Shown in pieces: positions 1 to 8,504 of a DNA stretch of 64,000 nt (position 1 is its first letter; the number at the start of each line of letters is the position of its first letter). Below the pieces are notes generated by a model, which saw only the letters and a program-made list of their open reading frames with translations, was not told where the DNA came from and made no database searches. Source of the DNA: Candidatus Pantoea floridensis (GTDB taxonomy: Bacteria; Pseudomonadota; Gammaproteobacteria; Enterobacterales; Enterobacteriaceae); the NCBI RefSeq assembly GCF_900215435.1, contig NZ_OCMY01000001.1:1302001-1366000 (forward strand). Reading direction: 5' to 3'. Position numbers and translations under genes: made by a program.

Positions 1-1
1 C

Positions 2-376
2 GAAACACGCTGGCGTGACGGCAAACGCATCCTGATCGCCTGCGAAAATGAAGAACAGGCCAATCGGCTGGATGAAGCACTCTGGCAGCTCCCGGCCAAC
101 GCCTTTGTGCCACACAATCTGGCTGGCGAAGGCCCGCGCTATGGCGCACCAGTTGAACTGGCCTGGCCGCAGCGCCGTGGCAGTTCGCCGCGCGATCTGC
201 TGATCAGCCTTTTGCCGCAGTTCGCAGATTTTGCTACTGCTTTCCATGAAGTGATAGACTTCGTACCTTATGAAGAATCCCTAAAACAACTGGCGCGCGA
301 TCGCTATAAAGCCTATCGCAGCGTTGGTTTCCAATTGAATACGGCGACGCCACCCTCGCCGCAAACGACAGTGTAG
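2..376 (+). CDS. holC: DNA polymerase III subunit chi, C-terminal part
   Basis: The reading frame is open from the window edge and ends in TAG two bases before valS. Chi binds psi in the clamp-loader complex and contacts single-stranded DNA-binding protein at the replication fork. The visible part reads through [20 protein letters not shown] and [18 protein letters not shown], which matches the middle and end of enterobacterial HolC. The start lies outside the window. The protein runs about 20 residues past the usual chi end, with a proline/threonine-rich tail. The holC-valS order is the normal enteric one and suggests co-transcription. Identity is inferred from remembered family sequence and context. 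Confidence 0.88.
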   Translation, partial: ETRWRDGKRILIACENEEQANRLDEALWQLPANAFVPHNLAGEGPRYGAPVELAWPQRRGSSPRDLLISLLPQFADFATAFHEVIDFVPYEESLKQLARDRYKAYRSVGFQLNTATPPSPQTTV

Positions 377-378
377 AA

Positions 379-3234
379 ATGGAAAAGACATATAACCCGC
401 AAGATATCGAGCAGCCGCTCTACGAGCACTGGGAACAGCAGGGCTACTTTAAACCGAATGGCGACACCAGCCAGGAAAGCTTTTGCATCATGATCCCGCC
501 GCCGAACGTCACCGGCAGCTTGCATATGGGTCACGCTTTCCAGCAAACCATCATGGATACCATGGTGCGTTACCAGCGCATGCAGGGCAAAAATACCCTG
601 TGGCAGGCCGGTACCGATCACGCCGGTATCGCCACGCAGATGGTGGTTGAGCGTAAGATCGCCGCTGAAGAGGGCAAAACGCGCCAGGATTACGGCCGCG
701 ATGCGTTCATCGACAAAATCTGGCAGTGGAAAGCGGAATCCGGCGGCACCATCACTCGTCAGATGCGTCGTCTTGGCAACTCGGTTGATTGGGAGCGCGA
801 GCGCTTCACCATGGACGACGGTTTGTCCAACGCGGTGCGTGAAGTGTTTGTCCGCCTGTATAAAGAGAACCTGATTTACCGCGGCAAGCGCCTGGTAAAC
901 TGGGATCCAAAACTGCGTACCGCCATCTCCGATCTGGAAGTGGAAAACCGCGAGAGCAAAGGCTCGATGTGGCATATCCGCTATCCGCTGGCCGACGGTG
1001 TGAAAACCGCGGAAGGCAAAGATTATCTGGTGGTGGCCACCACCCGTCCGGAAACCCTGTTGGGCGATACCGGCGTCGCGGTTAACCCGGAAGATCCGCG
1101 CTACAAAGATCTGATCGGCAAAGAAGTGATCCTGCCGCTGGTGAACCGCCGCATTCCGATCGTTGGCGATGAACACGCCGATATGGAAAAAGGCACCGGC
1201 TGCGTGAAGATCACGCCAGCGCATGACTTCAACGACTACGAAGTCGGTCGTCGTCACAAGCTGCCAATGATCAACATTCTGACCTTTGATGGCGATATCC
1301 GCGAGCGCGCGGAAGTGTTCGACACCAATGGTGAAGTGAGCGACGAGTGTGCCGACGATATCCCAGCACCGTTCCAGAAAATGGAGCGTTTTGCTGCGCG
1401 TAAAGCGATTGTCGCTGCCGTTGACGAAATCGGCCTGCTGGAAGAGATCAAACCGCACGACCTGACCGTTCCTTACGGCGATCGCGGCGGCGTGGTGATT
1501 GAACCGATGCTCACCGACCAATGGTATGTGCGCACCGCGCCGCTGGCGAAAGTTGCGGTGGAAGCGGTTGAGAATGGCGACATCCAATTCGTGCCAAAAC
1601 AGTACGAAAACATGTACTTCTCATGGATGCGCGACATTCAGGATTGGTGTATTTCGCGTCAGCTGTGGTGGGGACACCGCATTCCGGCGTGGTACGACAA
1701 CGACGGCAACGTCTACGTTGGCCGCACCGAAGATGAAGTGCGTCAGGAAAACCATCTGGCCGCCGACGTCGCGCTGCGCCAGGATGACGACGTGCTGGAT
1801 ACCTGGTTCTCATCCGGCCTGTGGACATTCTCTACTCTCGGCTGGCCAGAGAACACTGAAGCGCTGCGTACCTTCCACCCAACCAGCGTACTGGTGAGCG
1901 GCTTCGACATTATCTTCTTCTGGATTGCGCGCATGATCATGCTGACCATGCACTTCATCAAAGATGAAAACGGCAAGCCGCAGGTACCGTTTAAAACCGT
2001 CTATATGACCGGTTTGATCCGCGATGAAGAAGGCCAGAAGATGTCCAAGTCGAAAGGCAACGTCATCGATCCGCTGGATATGATTGACGGTATTTCGCTG
2101 GAAGATCTGCTGGAGAAGCGTACCGGCAACATGATGCAGCCGCAGCTGGCTGAGAAGATCCGCAAACGTACCGAGAAGCAGTTCCCGGACGGCATCGTGC
2201 CTTCAGGTACTGATGCGCTGCGCTTTACCCTCGCCGCGCTGGCTTCTACCGGCCGTGACATCAACTGGGACATGAAACGCCTGGAAGGTTACCGCAACTT
2301 CTGTAACAAGCTGTGGAACGCCAGCCGCTTCGTGCTGATGAACACCGAAGAGCAGGATTGCGGACAAAACGGCGGCGAAATGAAGCTGTCGCTGGCGGAT
2401 CGCTGGATTTTGAGCGAATTCAACCGCAGCGTGAAGGCATATCGTGAAGCGCTGGATAGCTATCGCTTTGATATCGCCGCCAATATTCTCTACGACTTCA
2501 CCTGGAACCAGTTCTGTGACTGGTATCTGGAGCTGACGAAGCCGGTGATGACCAGCGGTAGCGAAGCGGAACTGCGCGGCACGCGTAATACGCTGGTTAC
2601 CGTGCTGGAAGCGCTGCTGCGTTTGGCACATCCGATCATTCCTTACATCACCGAAACCATCTGGCAGCGTGTGAAAGGCCTGAAAAACATCGATCACGAT
2701 ACCATCATGCTGCAGCCGTTCCCGCAGTATGAGGCGGCAAAAGAAGATGCCGAGGCGCAAGCCGATATCGAGTGGATGAAGCAGGCGATCGTCGCGGTGC
2801 GTAATATTCGTGCCGAGATGAATATTGCACCAAGCAAGCCGCTTGATGTGCTGCTGCGTGATTGCTCCGCTGCGGCGCAGCGTCGCGTGGATGAGAACCG
2901 CACCTTCCTGTCGCGCCTGGCGCGTCTGGAGAGCCTGACCATTCTGCCTGCCGGCGAGAAAGGTCCGGTTGCGGTGACCAAGATTGTTGAAGGCGCTGAG
3001 TTGCTGATCCCAATGGCGGATCTGGTGAACAAAGAAGCCGAGCTGGAGCGCCTGGCGAAAGAGCTGGTGAAACTTGATGTCGAAATCGAGAAGATCCAGA
3101 CCAAGCTGGCGAATGAAGGCTTTGTGTCACGTGCGCCGGAAGCGGTCGTCGCCAAAGAGCGTGAGCGCGTGGCTGAGCTTGAACAATCTAAAGCAAAACT
3201 GTTTGAACAGCAGGGCGTGATTGCGGCATTGTAA
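379..3234 (+). CDS. valS: Valyl-tRNA synthetase
   Basis: Class Ia aminoacyl-tRNA synthetase that charges tRNA-Val in the cytoplasm and edits mis-activated threonine. The 951-residue length equals the E. coli enzyme. The HIGH-type motif appears as HMGH near residue 50 after PPPNVTGSL, and the KMSKS loop lies near residue 555. The CP1 editing domain falls between them, followed by the anticodon-binding helical domain and a C-terminal coiled coil rich in Glu, Lys and Leu. The ATG starts two bases after the holC stop, so translation is probably coupled. A strong hairpin terminator follows the gene. Confidence 0.98.
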   Translation: MEKTYNPQDIEQPLYEHWEQQGYFKPNGDTSQESFCIMIPPPNVTGSLHMGHAFQQTIMDTMVRYQRMQGKNTLWQAGTDHAGIATQMVVERKIAAEEGKTRQDYGRDAFIDKIWQWKAESGGTITRQMRRLGNSVDWERERFTMDDGLSNAVREVFVRLYKENLIYRGKRLVNWDPKLRTAISDLEVENRESKGSMWHIRYPLADGVKTAEGKDYLVVATTRPETLLGDTGVAVNPEDPRYKDLIGKEVILPLVNRRIPIVGDEHADMEKGTGCVKITPAHDFNDYEVGRRHKLPMINILTFDGDIRERAEVFDTNGEVSDECADDIPAPFQKMERFAARKAIVAAVDEIGLLEEIKPHDLTVPYGDRGGVVIEPMLTDQWYVRTAPLAKVAVEAVENGDIQFVPKQYENMYFSWMRDIQDWCISRQLWWGHRIPAWYDNDGNVYVGRTEDEVRQENHLAADVALRQDDDVLDTWFSSGLWTFSTLGWPENTEALRTFHPTSVLVSGFDIIFFWIARMIMLTMHFIKDENGKPQVPFKTVYMTGLIRDEEGQKMSKSKGNVIDPLDMIDGISLEDLLEKRTGNMMQPQLAEKIRKRTEKQFPDGIVPSGTDALRFTLAALASTGRDINWDMKRLEGYRNFCNKLWNASRFVLMNTEEQDCGQNGGEMKLSLADRWILSEFNRSVKAYREALDSYRFDIAANILYDFTWNQFCDWYLELTKPVMTSGSEAELRGTRNTLVTVLEALLRLAHPIIPYITETIWQRVKGLKNIDHDTIMLQPFPQYEAAKEDAEAQADIEWMKQAIVAVRNIRAEMNIAPSKPLDVLLRDCSAAAQRRVDENRTFLSRLARLESLTILPAGEKGPVAVTKIVEGAELLIPMADLVNKEAELERLAKELVKLDVEIEKIQTKLANEGFVSRAPEAVVAKERERVAELEQSKAKLFEQQGVIAAL

Positions 3235-3260
3235 GCGCTTCAGTCCAATTGCTTAATCGA

Positions 3261-3284
3261 AGCCGGGCACTGCCCGGCTTTTTT
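3261..3284 (+). terminator. Rho-independent terminator after valS
   Basis: The arms AGCCGGGC and GCCCGGCT pair perfectly around a 3-nt loop, and a run of T follows. The hairpin lies 26 nt after the valS stop and closes the holC-valS transcript. Confidence 0.9.
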
Positions 3285-3297
3285 ATACCGGAAGATA

Positions 3298-3804
3298 ATG
3301 ATGACCACCGACGCCCCCATCAATTTAAAGGTGCGCCCGATTACAGCCGCCGATAATCCGCTGATCGCGCAGGTGATCCGCGACGTATCAGCCGAATTTG
3401 GTCTAACGGCGGACAAAGGCTACACCGTGTCCGATCCCAATCTGGATCGCCTGTTCGAGTTGTATAGCGAAGCCAACAGCGCTTATTGGATTGTCGAGCA
3501 TGAAGGCGTGGTGGTGGGCGGTGGAGGCGTTGCACCGCTGGCCTGTAGCGCACCAGATATTTGCGAGCTGCAGAAGATGTATTTCCTGCCGCAGGTACGC
3601 GGCTTGGGGTTGGCGCGCGATCTGGCGCTGCGCGCAATGGAGTATGCCCGTCAGCAAGGTTTTCAGCGCTGCTACCTGGAAACCACCGGTAGCCTGACGC
3701 GTGCGATTAAGCTGTATGAGTCGTTGGGCTTTGAGCTGATTGATAGCGCGATGGGCTGCACCGGGCATGTGGATTGCGAAGTGCGGATGTTGAAGGTGTT
3801 GTGA
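3298..3804 (+). CDS. yjgM: GNAT-family N-acetyltransferase, YjgM-like
   Basis: A 168-residue single-domain GNAT acetyltransferase. The acetyl-CoA binding region is visible as [18 protein letters not shown] (near residues 98-115). The stretches [15 protein letters not shown] and CYLETTGSL, and the ending [13 protein letters not shown], closely match what I recall of E. coli YjgM, which also lies near valS and rraB. The substrate is not evident from the sequence. The chosen ATG has GGAAG just upstream; a second ATG follows immediately. The gene stands alone between the valS terminator and a palindromic repeat. Confidence 0.85.
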   Translation: MMTTDAPINLKVRPITAADNPLIAQVIRDVSAEFGLTADKGYTVSDPNLDRLFELYSEANSAYWIVEHEGVVVGGGGVAPLACSAPDICELQKMYFLPQVRGLGLARDLALRAMEYARQQGFQRCYLETTGSLTRAIKLYESLGFELIDSAMGCTGHVDCEVRMLKVL

Positions 3805-3811
3805 TGAATGA

Positions 3812-3867
3812 GGTCGCCATAAATGGCGACCCTACGGTGTAACGTAGGGTGCGCATTCATGCGCACC
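3812..3867. repeat. Composite palindromic repeat (modules A and B)
   Basis: Module A is GGTCGCCAT-AA-ATGGCGACC (3812-3831). A short CTACG...CGTAG linker palindrome follows. Module B is GGTGCGCAT-TC-ATGCGCACC (3848-3867). The same two modules recur in reverse order at 8436-8500, and a lone module A is found at 15562-15581. This makes it a dispersed intergenic element, not a local terminator. It lies between convergent yjgM and miaE. Confidence 0.85.
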
Positions 3868-3892
3868 GCGTAACCGCTAAAAAATCAATGTC

Positions 3893-4654
3893 TTAAACCG
3901 CCGGCACACCGCTATGAAACCGCAGTTCGCTATCCGGCTCGCTGATTAAGCGCGCTTCTGCGGCACCAAACGCCTGCACCCGTGGCGCAATATCCTTCGG
4001 CGAAATCTGCTGCGCCAGCTTCAGGTAATCCTGATAGTGACGCGCTTCCGATCGCAACAGCGAAATGTAGAACTTCTCCAGCTGCTCATCCAGATACGGC
4101 GCCAGGCTGGCAAAACGCTCACAGGATCGCGCTTCGATGTACGCTCCGCAAATCAACTTATCCACCAGCGCATCTGGCTCATACGTGGCGATTTCACGGA
4201 TCAGCCCTTTGGCATAACGGCTGGCGGTGATTTTGCGATAGGGCAAACCGCGCGACTGCATGATTTCCCACACCTGATAGAAGTGATGCAGTTCCTCTTT
4301 GATCAGCAGCACCATCATCTCTACCAAATCGTCGGCCCACGGCAGCTCATTGCGCACAATGATACTTTTGGTCAAATTCTTGTGCGCATTGATGAAATTG
4401 TTGTCCGGCTCATCGCGGTAAATAAAATCTTCATAAGGCTTAAGCCACGCCAGAATGGCATCACCACTCGGCTTATCCGCCACGTATTTACGGATGATAA
4501 ACACCGCGGTTTGCGCGGCCTTCAACTCGCATACCATGTGATCGGTAAGCAGCAGCGTCAGATTTTCCGGCTTGCGAGCCTCATCAATCCACGCTTGTGG
4601 CGTGCGGCAATGCAGGAATTGATAGATTGGTTCTAACAGTGGAGCGTAATTCAT
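3893..4654 (-). CDS. miaE: tRNA-(ms2io6A)-hydroxylase
   Basis: Non-haem diiron monooxygenase that hydroxylates the isopentenyl group of ms2i6A at position 37 of certain tRNAs. The ferritin-like four-helix fold is suggested by metal-ligand motifs EELHHFYQVWEIM (near residue 118) and EARHYQDYLKLA (near residue 202). The N-terminal LLLTDHMVCELKAAQTA is typical of the family. I placed the start at ATG 4654 (MNYAP); an in-frame TTG two codons upstream is less likely. The gene occurs in Salmonella and many other enterics but not in E. coli K-12. It is followed by a palindromic repeat. Confidence 0.93.
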   Translation of the reverse strand: MNYAPLLEPIYQFLHCRTPQAWIDEARKPENLTLLLTDHMVCELKAAQTAVFIIRKYVADKPSGDAILAWLKPYEDFIYRDEPDNNFINAHKNLTKSIIVRNELPWADDLVEMMVLLIKEELHHFYQVWEIMQSRGLPYRKITASRYAKGLIREIATYEPDALVDKLICGAYIEARSCERFASLAPYLDEQLEKFYISLLRSEARHYQDYLKLAQQISPKDIAPRVQAFGAAEARLISEPDSELRFHSGVPAV

Positions 4655-4713
4655 CGGCAATCTTTTTCTGGCGAGGAGAAAGTATCAGGGCGGCGAGCGC
4701 CGCCCATGAAGGC

Positions 4714-5136
4714 TTAGTGACGGACACCGTTGTCTTCTTCGTCGTCGATGAACTCGCCATCGTCGTCTTCATCTTCGGCATCCGGATCTTCAAAGTAGGT
4801 GCCCCAGCCGTCGTAATCGACGTTGTAGCTGCCCGCCAGATTGACCAGTTGCTCAACCTGCGCATCAATCAACTCAGGCTTCAGAGCGCCTTCGCTCAGG
4901 ATATCCACGCACATTACGGTAGTGCCATCTTCCAGCTCCAGCTCTTCCGGCTCGCTGACTTCATAGCCCAGTTTGAAGGCATCAACGGCGACTTTTTCCA
5001 GCGAGTCGAAATTGTTGCAGGAGAGATGATGCTCGATAGTGTAAAGCGCATCGGGATCGCTGCCGTCTTCCAGCAACTCTTCGATGATCAGTCGCGTCTC
5101 TTCGCGCTGTTCTTCCAGCAATGCTTCATATGCCAT
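4714..5136 (-). CDS. rraB: Regulator of RNase E activity B
   Basis: A 140-residue acidic protein that binds RNase E and modulates degradosome composition. The core [20 protein letters not shown] and the ending in a run of Asp/Glu followed by GVRH are diagnostic of RraB. The start is set at [10 protein letters not shown] because that matches the family N-terminus and has AGGA upstream; the open frame extends 11 codons further but without a good start. The gene is divergent from argF, as in E. coli. Confidence 0.95.
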   Translation of the reverse strand: MAYEALLEEQREETRLIIEELLEDGSDPDALYTIEHHLSCNNFDSLEKVAVDAFKLGYEVSEPEELELEDGTTVMCVDILSEGALKPELIDAQVEQLVNLAGSYNVDYDGWGTYFEDPDAEDEDDDGEFIDDEEDNGVRH

Positions 5137-5235
5137 GGATGTGTCCTCAAAATATTCGGCTGAATACAATTATTTTCCCACACTGCCTCGCGCGCCACTA
5201 CACAAAACAACAAGTTTCTTAACGGCGGGGTTGAA

Positions 5236-5274
5236 AATGCATATTCATACGGTTAGATTGAATTTTAATTCATT
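5236..5274 (+). promoter_or_regulatory. Tandem ARG boxes (ArgR operator) upstream of argF
   Basis: ATTGAATTTTAATTCATT (5257-5274) fits every fixed position of the ArgR consensus. A second, weaker 18-bp box (5236-5253) keeps a good left half and is separated by 3 bp, the spacing known for ArgR hexamer operators. The pair lies 26 bp before the argF start, placed to repress in the presence of arginine. Confidence 0.85.
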
Positions 5275-5299
5275 TTAATGCAAGTATCCGGAGCGCTGT

Positions 5300-6307
5300 A
5301 TGAGTCAGCTACATCAAAGACATTTCCTGAGATTGCTGGATTTTACCCCAGTCGAAATCGATTCTCTGCTGAGTCTGGCAGGTGAATTAAAACACGCCAA
5401 GAAAAATGCCAGCGAAACGCAGTACCTGAAAGGCAAAAACATCGCGCTCATCTTCGAAAAAGACTCGACTCGTACCCGATGCTCTTTCGAAGTTGCCGCT
5501 TACGATCAGGGCGCTAACGTCACCTATCTTGGTCCGAGCGGTAGCCAAATCGGCCACAAAGAGTCGATGAAAGACACCGCGCGCGTGCTGGGCCGTATGT
5601 ATGACGGCATCCAGTATCGCGGCTACGGCCAGGAACTGGTAGAAACCTTAGCGGAGTTCGCTGGCGTGCCGGTGTGGAACGGCCTCACCACCGAGTTTCA
5701 CCCGACGCAGCTGCTGGCCGATCTGCTAACCATGCAGGAACATCTGCCCGGCAAATCGCTGAATGAAATGACGCTGGTGTACGTTGGCGATGCGCGCAAC
5801 AACATGGGCAACAGCATGCTGGAAGCCGCGGCGCTGGTGGGTCTTGATCTGCGTCTGGTGGCGCCAAAAGGTTGCTGGCCGGAAGCGGAATTAGTAGAAC
5901 AATGCCGCGTGGCCGCCCAGCAAACCGGCGGGAAAATCACGCTGACCGAAGATATCGCCGAAGGCGTGCAAGGTGCCGACTTCATCTATACGGATGTATG
6001 GGTGTCGATGGGCGAAGCCAAATCGGTGTGGGAAGATCGCATCGCCCTGCTGCGTCCGTATCAGGTGAACAGCGCCATGCTGGCACTGACCGGTAATCCG
6101 CAGGTGAAGTTCCTGCACTGCTTACCGGCTTTCCATGATGACAAAACCACCTTGGGCCGCCAGATGGCGGAACAGTACGGTTTGCAGGATGGCATGGAAG
6201 TGAGTAATGCGGTGTTTGAATCGGCGCACAGCATCGTGTTCGATCAGGCAGAAAACCGCATGCACACCATCAAAGCGGTGATGGTTGCAACGTTGGGTAA
6301 GCGATAA
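5300..6307 (+). CDS. argF: Ornithine carbamoyltransferase
   Basis: Catalyses carbamoyl phosphate + ornithine to citrulline in arginine synthesis, as a cytoplasmic trimer. The 335-residue protein carries the carbamoyl-phosphate motif DSTRTR (near residue 55), the HPTQ motif, and the ornithine-site FLHCLP near residue 272. Its position next to rraB and pyrBI matches E. coli argI rather than K-12 argF, so either name fits. The tandem ARG boxes upstream indicate repression by ArgR with arginine. Confidence 0.97.
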   Translation: MSQLHQRHFLRLLDFTPVEIDSLLSLAGELKHAKKNASETQYLKGKNIALIFEKDSTRTRCSFEVAAYDQGANVTYLGPSGSQIGHKESMKDTARVLGRMYDGIQYRGYGQELVETLAEFAGVPVWNGLTTEFHPTQLLADLLTMQEHLPGKSLNEMTLVYVGDARNNMGNSMLEAAALVGLDLRLVAPKGCWPEAELVEQCRVAAQQTGGKITLTEDIAEGVQGADFIYTDVWVSMGEAKSVWEDRIALLRPYQVNSAMLALTGNPQVKFLHCLPAFHDDKTTLGRQMAEQYGLQDGMEVSNAVFESAHSIVFDQAENRMHTIKAVMVATLGKR

Positions 6308-6347
6308 ATACACCGAAGCAAACGTTTACCTCGCGCGCGATATTTGC

Positions 6348-6388
6348 TTGCTGCAAATCAGTGAATGCGTATAATGCGGCCCAATTTG
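6348..6388 (+). promoter_or_regulatory. pyrBI promoter with UTP-sensing start region
   Basis: TATAAT (6370-6375) is preceded at 16 bp by TTGCTG (6348-6353). Seven bases after the -10 comes AATTTG (6383-6388). In E. coli pyrBI the same -10 to AATTTG geometry allows reiterative addition of U when UTP is high, reducing productive initiation. That mechanism is known for E. coli; its operation here is inferred from the conserved spacing. Confidence 0.8.
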
Positions 6389-6399
6389 CCGGAGGAAAC

Positions 6400-6501
6400 A
6401 TGCAACAGCGCAGCGCACAACTTGACGCTCCACGACGCCTGACAGCGGGCGGCGCAGCTGTTTCTTTCCGTCATCAATCGATCGTCAAAAAAGCCCCTTA
6501 A
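6400..6501 (+). CDS. pyrL: pyrBI operon leader peptide
   Basis: A 33-codon open frame starts at ATG 6400 with GGAGGA eight bases upstream, and its TAA lies inside the pyrBI attenuator hairpin. It is too short for standard ORF calling. In E. coli, ribosomes translating pyrL close behind RNA polymerase prevent the terminator from forming when UTP is scarce. A U-rich stretch (6461-6468) preceded by an ACAGC/GCTGT hairpin (6442-6461) could be the UTP-dependent pause. The peptide sequence is unlike E. coli PyrL; position and architecture identify it. Confidence 0.82.
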   Translation: MQQRSAQLDAPRRLTAGGAAVSFRHQSIVKKAP

Positions 6502-6517
6502 GCAGGGGCTTTTTTTT
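6491..6517 (+). terminator. pyrBI attenuator
   Basis: AAGCCCCT and AGGGGCTT form a perfect 8-bp stem around TAAGC, followed by eight T. The pyrL stop codon lies in the hairpin loop, so a translating ribosome would block its formation. It is located 33 bp before pyrB, as in the known pyrimidine attenuation arrangement. Confidence 0.9.
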
Positions 6518-6549
6518 GTCCGCAATCCGGCAACGCAGAGGAGAACGCT

Positions 6550-7485
6550 ATGGCCAACCCGCTATATCGCAAGCACATCATTTCCATTAACGATCTCAAC
6601 CGCGACGAGCTGGAGCTGGTGCTGCATACTGCCGCCCAGCTCAAAGCGCATCCTCAGCCGGAGCTGCTGAAACACAACGTTATCGCCAGCTGCTTCTTTG
6701 AGGCTTCAACGCGTACGCGCCTGTCGTTTGAAACTGCGATGCATCGCCTCGGTGCGTCGGTGGTCGGCTTTGCGGATGGCAGCAACACCTCGCTCGGTAA
6801 GAAAGGCGAAACCCTCGCCGATACCATTTCGGTGATTGGTACTTACGTAGATGCCATTGTGATGCGACATCCGCAGGAAGGCGCGGCGCGTCTGGCGACC
6901 GAATTTTCCGGCGGCATTCCGATACTTAATGCCGGTGACGGTGCCAACCAGCATCCGACGCAAACGCTGCTCGATCTCTTCACCATCCGCGAAACGCAAA
7001 GCCGCCTGGATAACCTGAATGTGGCGATGGTTGGCGATCTCAAATATGGCCGCACCGTGCATTCACTGACGCAGGCGCTGGCGAAGTTTGACGGCAACCG
7101 CTTCTTCTTTATCGCCCCCGATGCGCTGGCGATGCCGTCGTACATCACCGATATGCTGGATGAGCAGAACATTGCCTGGTCGCGCCACGACACCATCGAA
7201 GAAGTGATGCCACAACTCGATATTCTCTATATGACGCGCGTGCAAAAAGAGCGTCTCGATCCGTCGGAATATGCCAACGTCAAAGCGCAGTTCATCCTGC
7301 GCGCCGCCGATTTGGTCGGTGCGCGCGATAACATGAAAGTGCTGCATCCGCTGCCACGCATCGACGAGATCACCACCGATGTCGATAGCACGCCGCATGC
7401 CTGGTATTTCCAGCAGGCCGGTAACGGCATCTTCGCCCGCCAGGCACTGCTGGCGTTGGTACTCAATAGCGAACTGGCACTGTAA
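6550..7485 (+). CDS. pyrB: Aspartate carbamoyltransferase catalytic chain
   Basis: Catalyses the committed step of pyrimidine synthesis, carbamoyl phosphate + aspartate to carbamoyl aspartate. The 311 residues match the enteric length. STRTR lies near residue 53 ([18 protein letters not shown]), followed by HPTQ and the LHPLPR motif near residue 267. Two catalytic trimers combine with three PyrI dimers. GAGGAGA precedes the ATG. The gene follows the pyrL attenuator and precedes pyrI by 11 bp. Confidence 0.98.
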   Translation: MANPLYRKHIISINDLNRDELELVLHTAAQLKAHPQPELLKHNVIASCFFEASTRTRLSFETAMHRLGASVVGFADGSNTSLGKKGETLADTISVIGTYVDAIVMRHPQEGAARLATEFSGGIPILNAGDGANQHPTQTLLDLFTIRETQSRLDNLNVAMVGDLKYGRTVHSLTQALAKFDGNRFFFIAPDALAMPSYITDMLDEQNIAWSRHDTIEEVMPQLDILYMTRVQKERLDPSEYANVKAQFILRAADLVGARDNMKVLHPLPRIDEITTDVDSTPHAWYFQQAGNGIFARQALLALVLNSELAL

Positions 7486-7496
7486 GGAGTAAACCG

Positions 7497-7961
7497 ATGA
7501 CTCACGATAATAAACTGCAGGTTGAAGCTATCAAACGCGGCACGGTGATTGACCATATTCCTGCGCAGGTTGGCTTTAAGTTACTCTCGCTGTTCCGCCT
7601 GACTGAAACCGATCAGCGCATCACCATCGGCCTCAATTTGCCGTCGGGCGAAATGGGGCGCAAGGATCTGATCAAAATTGAGAATACTTTCCTGACGGAC
7701 GATCAGATCAACCAGCTGGCGGTATATGCTCCGCTCGCTACGGTAAACCGCATTGATGAATACGAAGTGGTGGCGAAGATCGCCCCAACCTTGCCGGATC
7801 GTATCGATCGCGTGCTGACTTGCCCAAACAGCAACTGTATCAGCCGTAACGAGCCGGTGTTCACCAGCTTTGCGGTGAAAAAGCGTGCGGATGATGTGCA
7901 CCTGAAGTGCAAATATTGTGAGAAAGAGTTTGCGCGCCACGTGGTGCTCGGTCACTGGTAA
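7497..7961 (+). CDS. pyrI: Aspartate carbamoyltransferase regulatory chain
   Basis: Binds CTP/UTP (inhibitors) or ATP (activator) and links the catalytic trimers of PyrB. The 154-residue protein has an N-terminal allosteric domain and a C-terminal zinc domain whose four cysteines are visible in CPNSNC and CKYC. AAGGAG precedes the start. It is co-transcribed with pyrB. Confidence 0.98.
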   Translation: MTHDNKLQVEAIKRGTVIDHIPAQVGFKLLSLFRLTETDQRITIGLNLPSGEMGRKDLIKIENTFLTDDQINQLAVYAPLATVNRIDEYEVVAKIAPTLPDRIDRVLTCPNSNCISRNEPVFTSFAVKKRADDVHLKCKYCEKEFARHVVLGHW

Positions 7962-8040
7962 TCGCCCACGTCGTCCCTATAATGGGGCGAGCAATTTCGC
8001 GGCGGACATCGGTCGGCCGCGCACTTATTAAGGAGAAACA

Positions 8041-8427
8041 ATGTCTCGCGAAATCAGTACCTCAAACGCACCGGCAGCGATTGGCCCTTACGTGCAGGGC
8101 GTGGATCTCGGCAGTATGATCATCACTTCTGGCCAGATTCCGGTTGATCCGGCCACCGGCGCCGTGGCAGATGACGTGTCTGCACAGGCGCGTCAGTCGC
8201 TGGAAAATGTGAAGGCGATTGTTGAAGCCGCTGGCCTGAAAGTGGGCGACATTGTGAAAACCACCGTGTTTGTGAAAGACCTGAATGACTTCGCCACGGT
8301 GAACGCGACGTATGAAGCGTTCTTCACCGAGCACAACGCCAGCTTCCCAGCGCGTTCCTGCGTGGAAGTGGCGCGTCTGCCGAAAGATGTGAAGATTGAG
8401 ATTGAGGCGATCGCGGTACGCCGTTGA
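8041..8427 (+). CDS. ridA: 2-iminobutanoate/2-iminopropanoate deaminase
   Basis: A 128-residue RidA/YjgF trimeric enzyme that hydrolyses reactive enamines and imines made by PLP enzymes such as threonine dehydratase. The family signature ARLPKDVKIEIEAIAVR is at the C-terminus, with the substrate-binding Arg in FPARSCVEVA. AAGGAG lies just upstream of ATG. A TATAAT at 7978-7983 may give it its own promoter, though no clear -35 is visible. The position after pyrI is conserved in enterics. Confidence 0.97.
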   Translation: MSREISTSNAPAAIGPYVQGVDLGSMIITSGQIPVDPATGAVADDVSAQARQSLENVKAIVEAAGLKVGDIVKTTVFVKDLNDFATVNATYEAFFTEHNASFPARSCVEVARLPKDVKIEIEAIAVRR

Positions 8428-8435
8428 TTGTTAAG

Positions 8436-8500
8436 GGTGCGCATCAATGCGCACCCTACAACTCTTCGTGCCTTTCAGAGGGTCGCCATTCATGGCGACC
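8436..8500. repeat. Composite palindromic repeat, inverted order (modules B and A)
   Basis: Module B (GGTGCGCAT-CA-ATGCGCACC, 8436-8455) is followed 25 bp later by module A (GGTCGCCAT-TC-ATGGCGACC, 8481-8500). This is the opposite orientation of the copy at 3812-3867, with the loop dinucleotides changed and the stems conserved. It fills the gap between convergent ridA and the hexosaminidase gene. Confidence 0.85.
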
Positions 8501-8504
8501 TCCG

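Noticed and set aside
313..1587. Long minus-strand open frame opposite valS (424 codons)
   Set aside because: It lies wholly opposite well-supported valS and holC, has no recognisable domain, and its composition is that of an antisense shadow in GC-rich codons.
7971..8040. Terminator after pyrI
   Set aside because: GC-rich partial hairpins are present, but none is followed by a T-run; transcription may continue into ridA or use the TATAAT at 7978.
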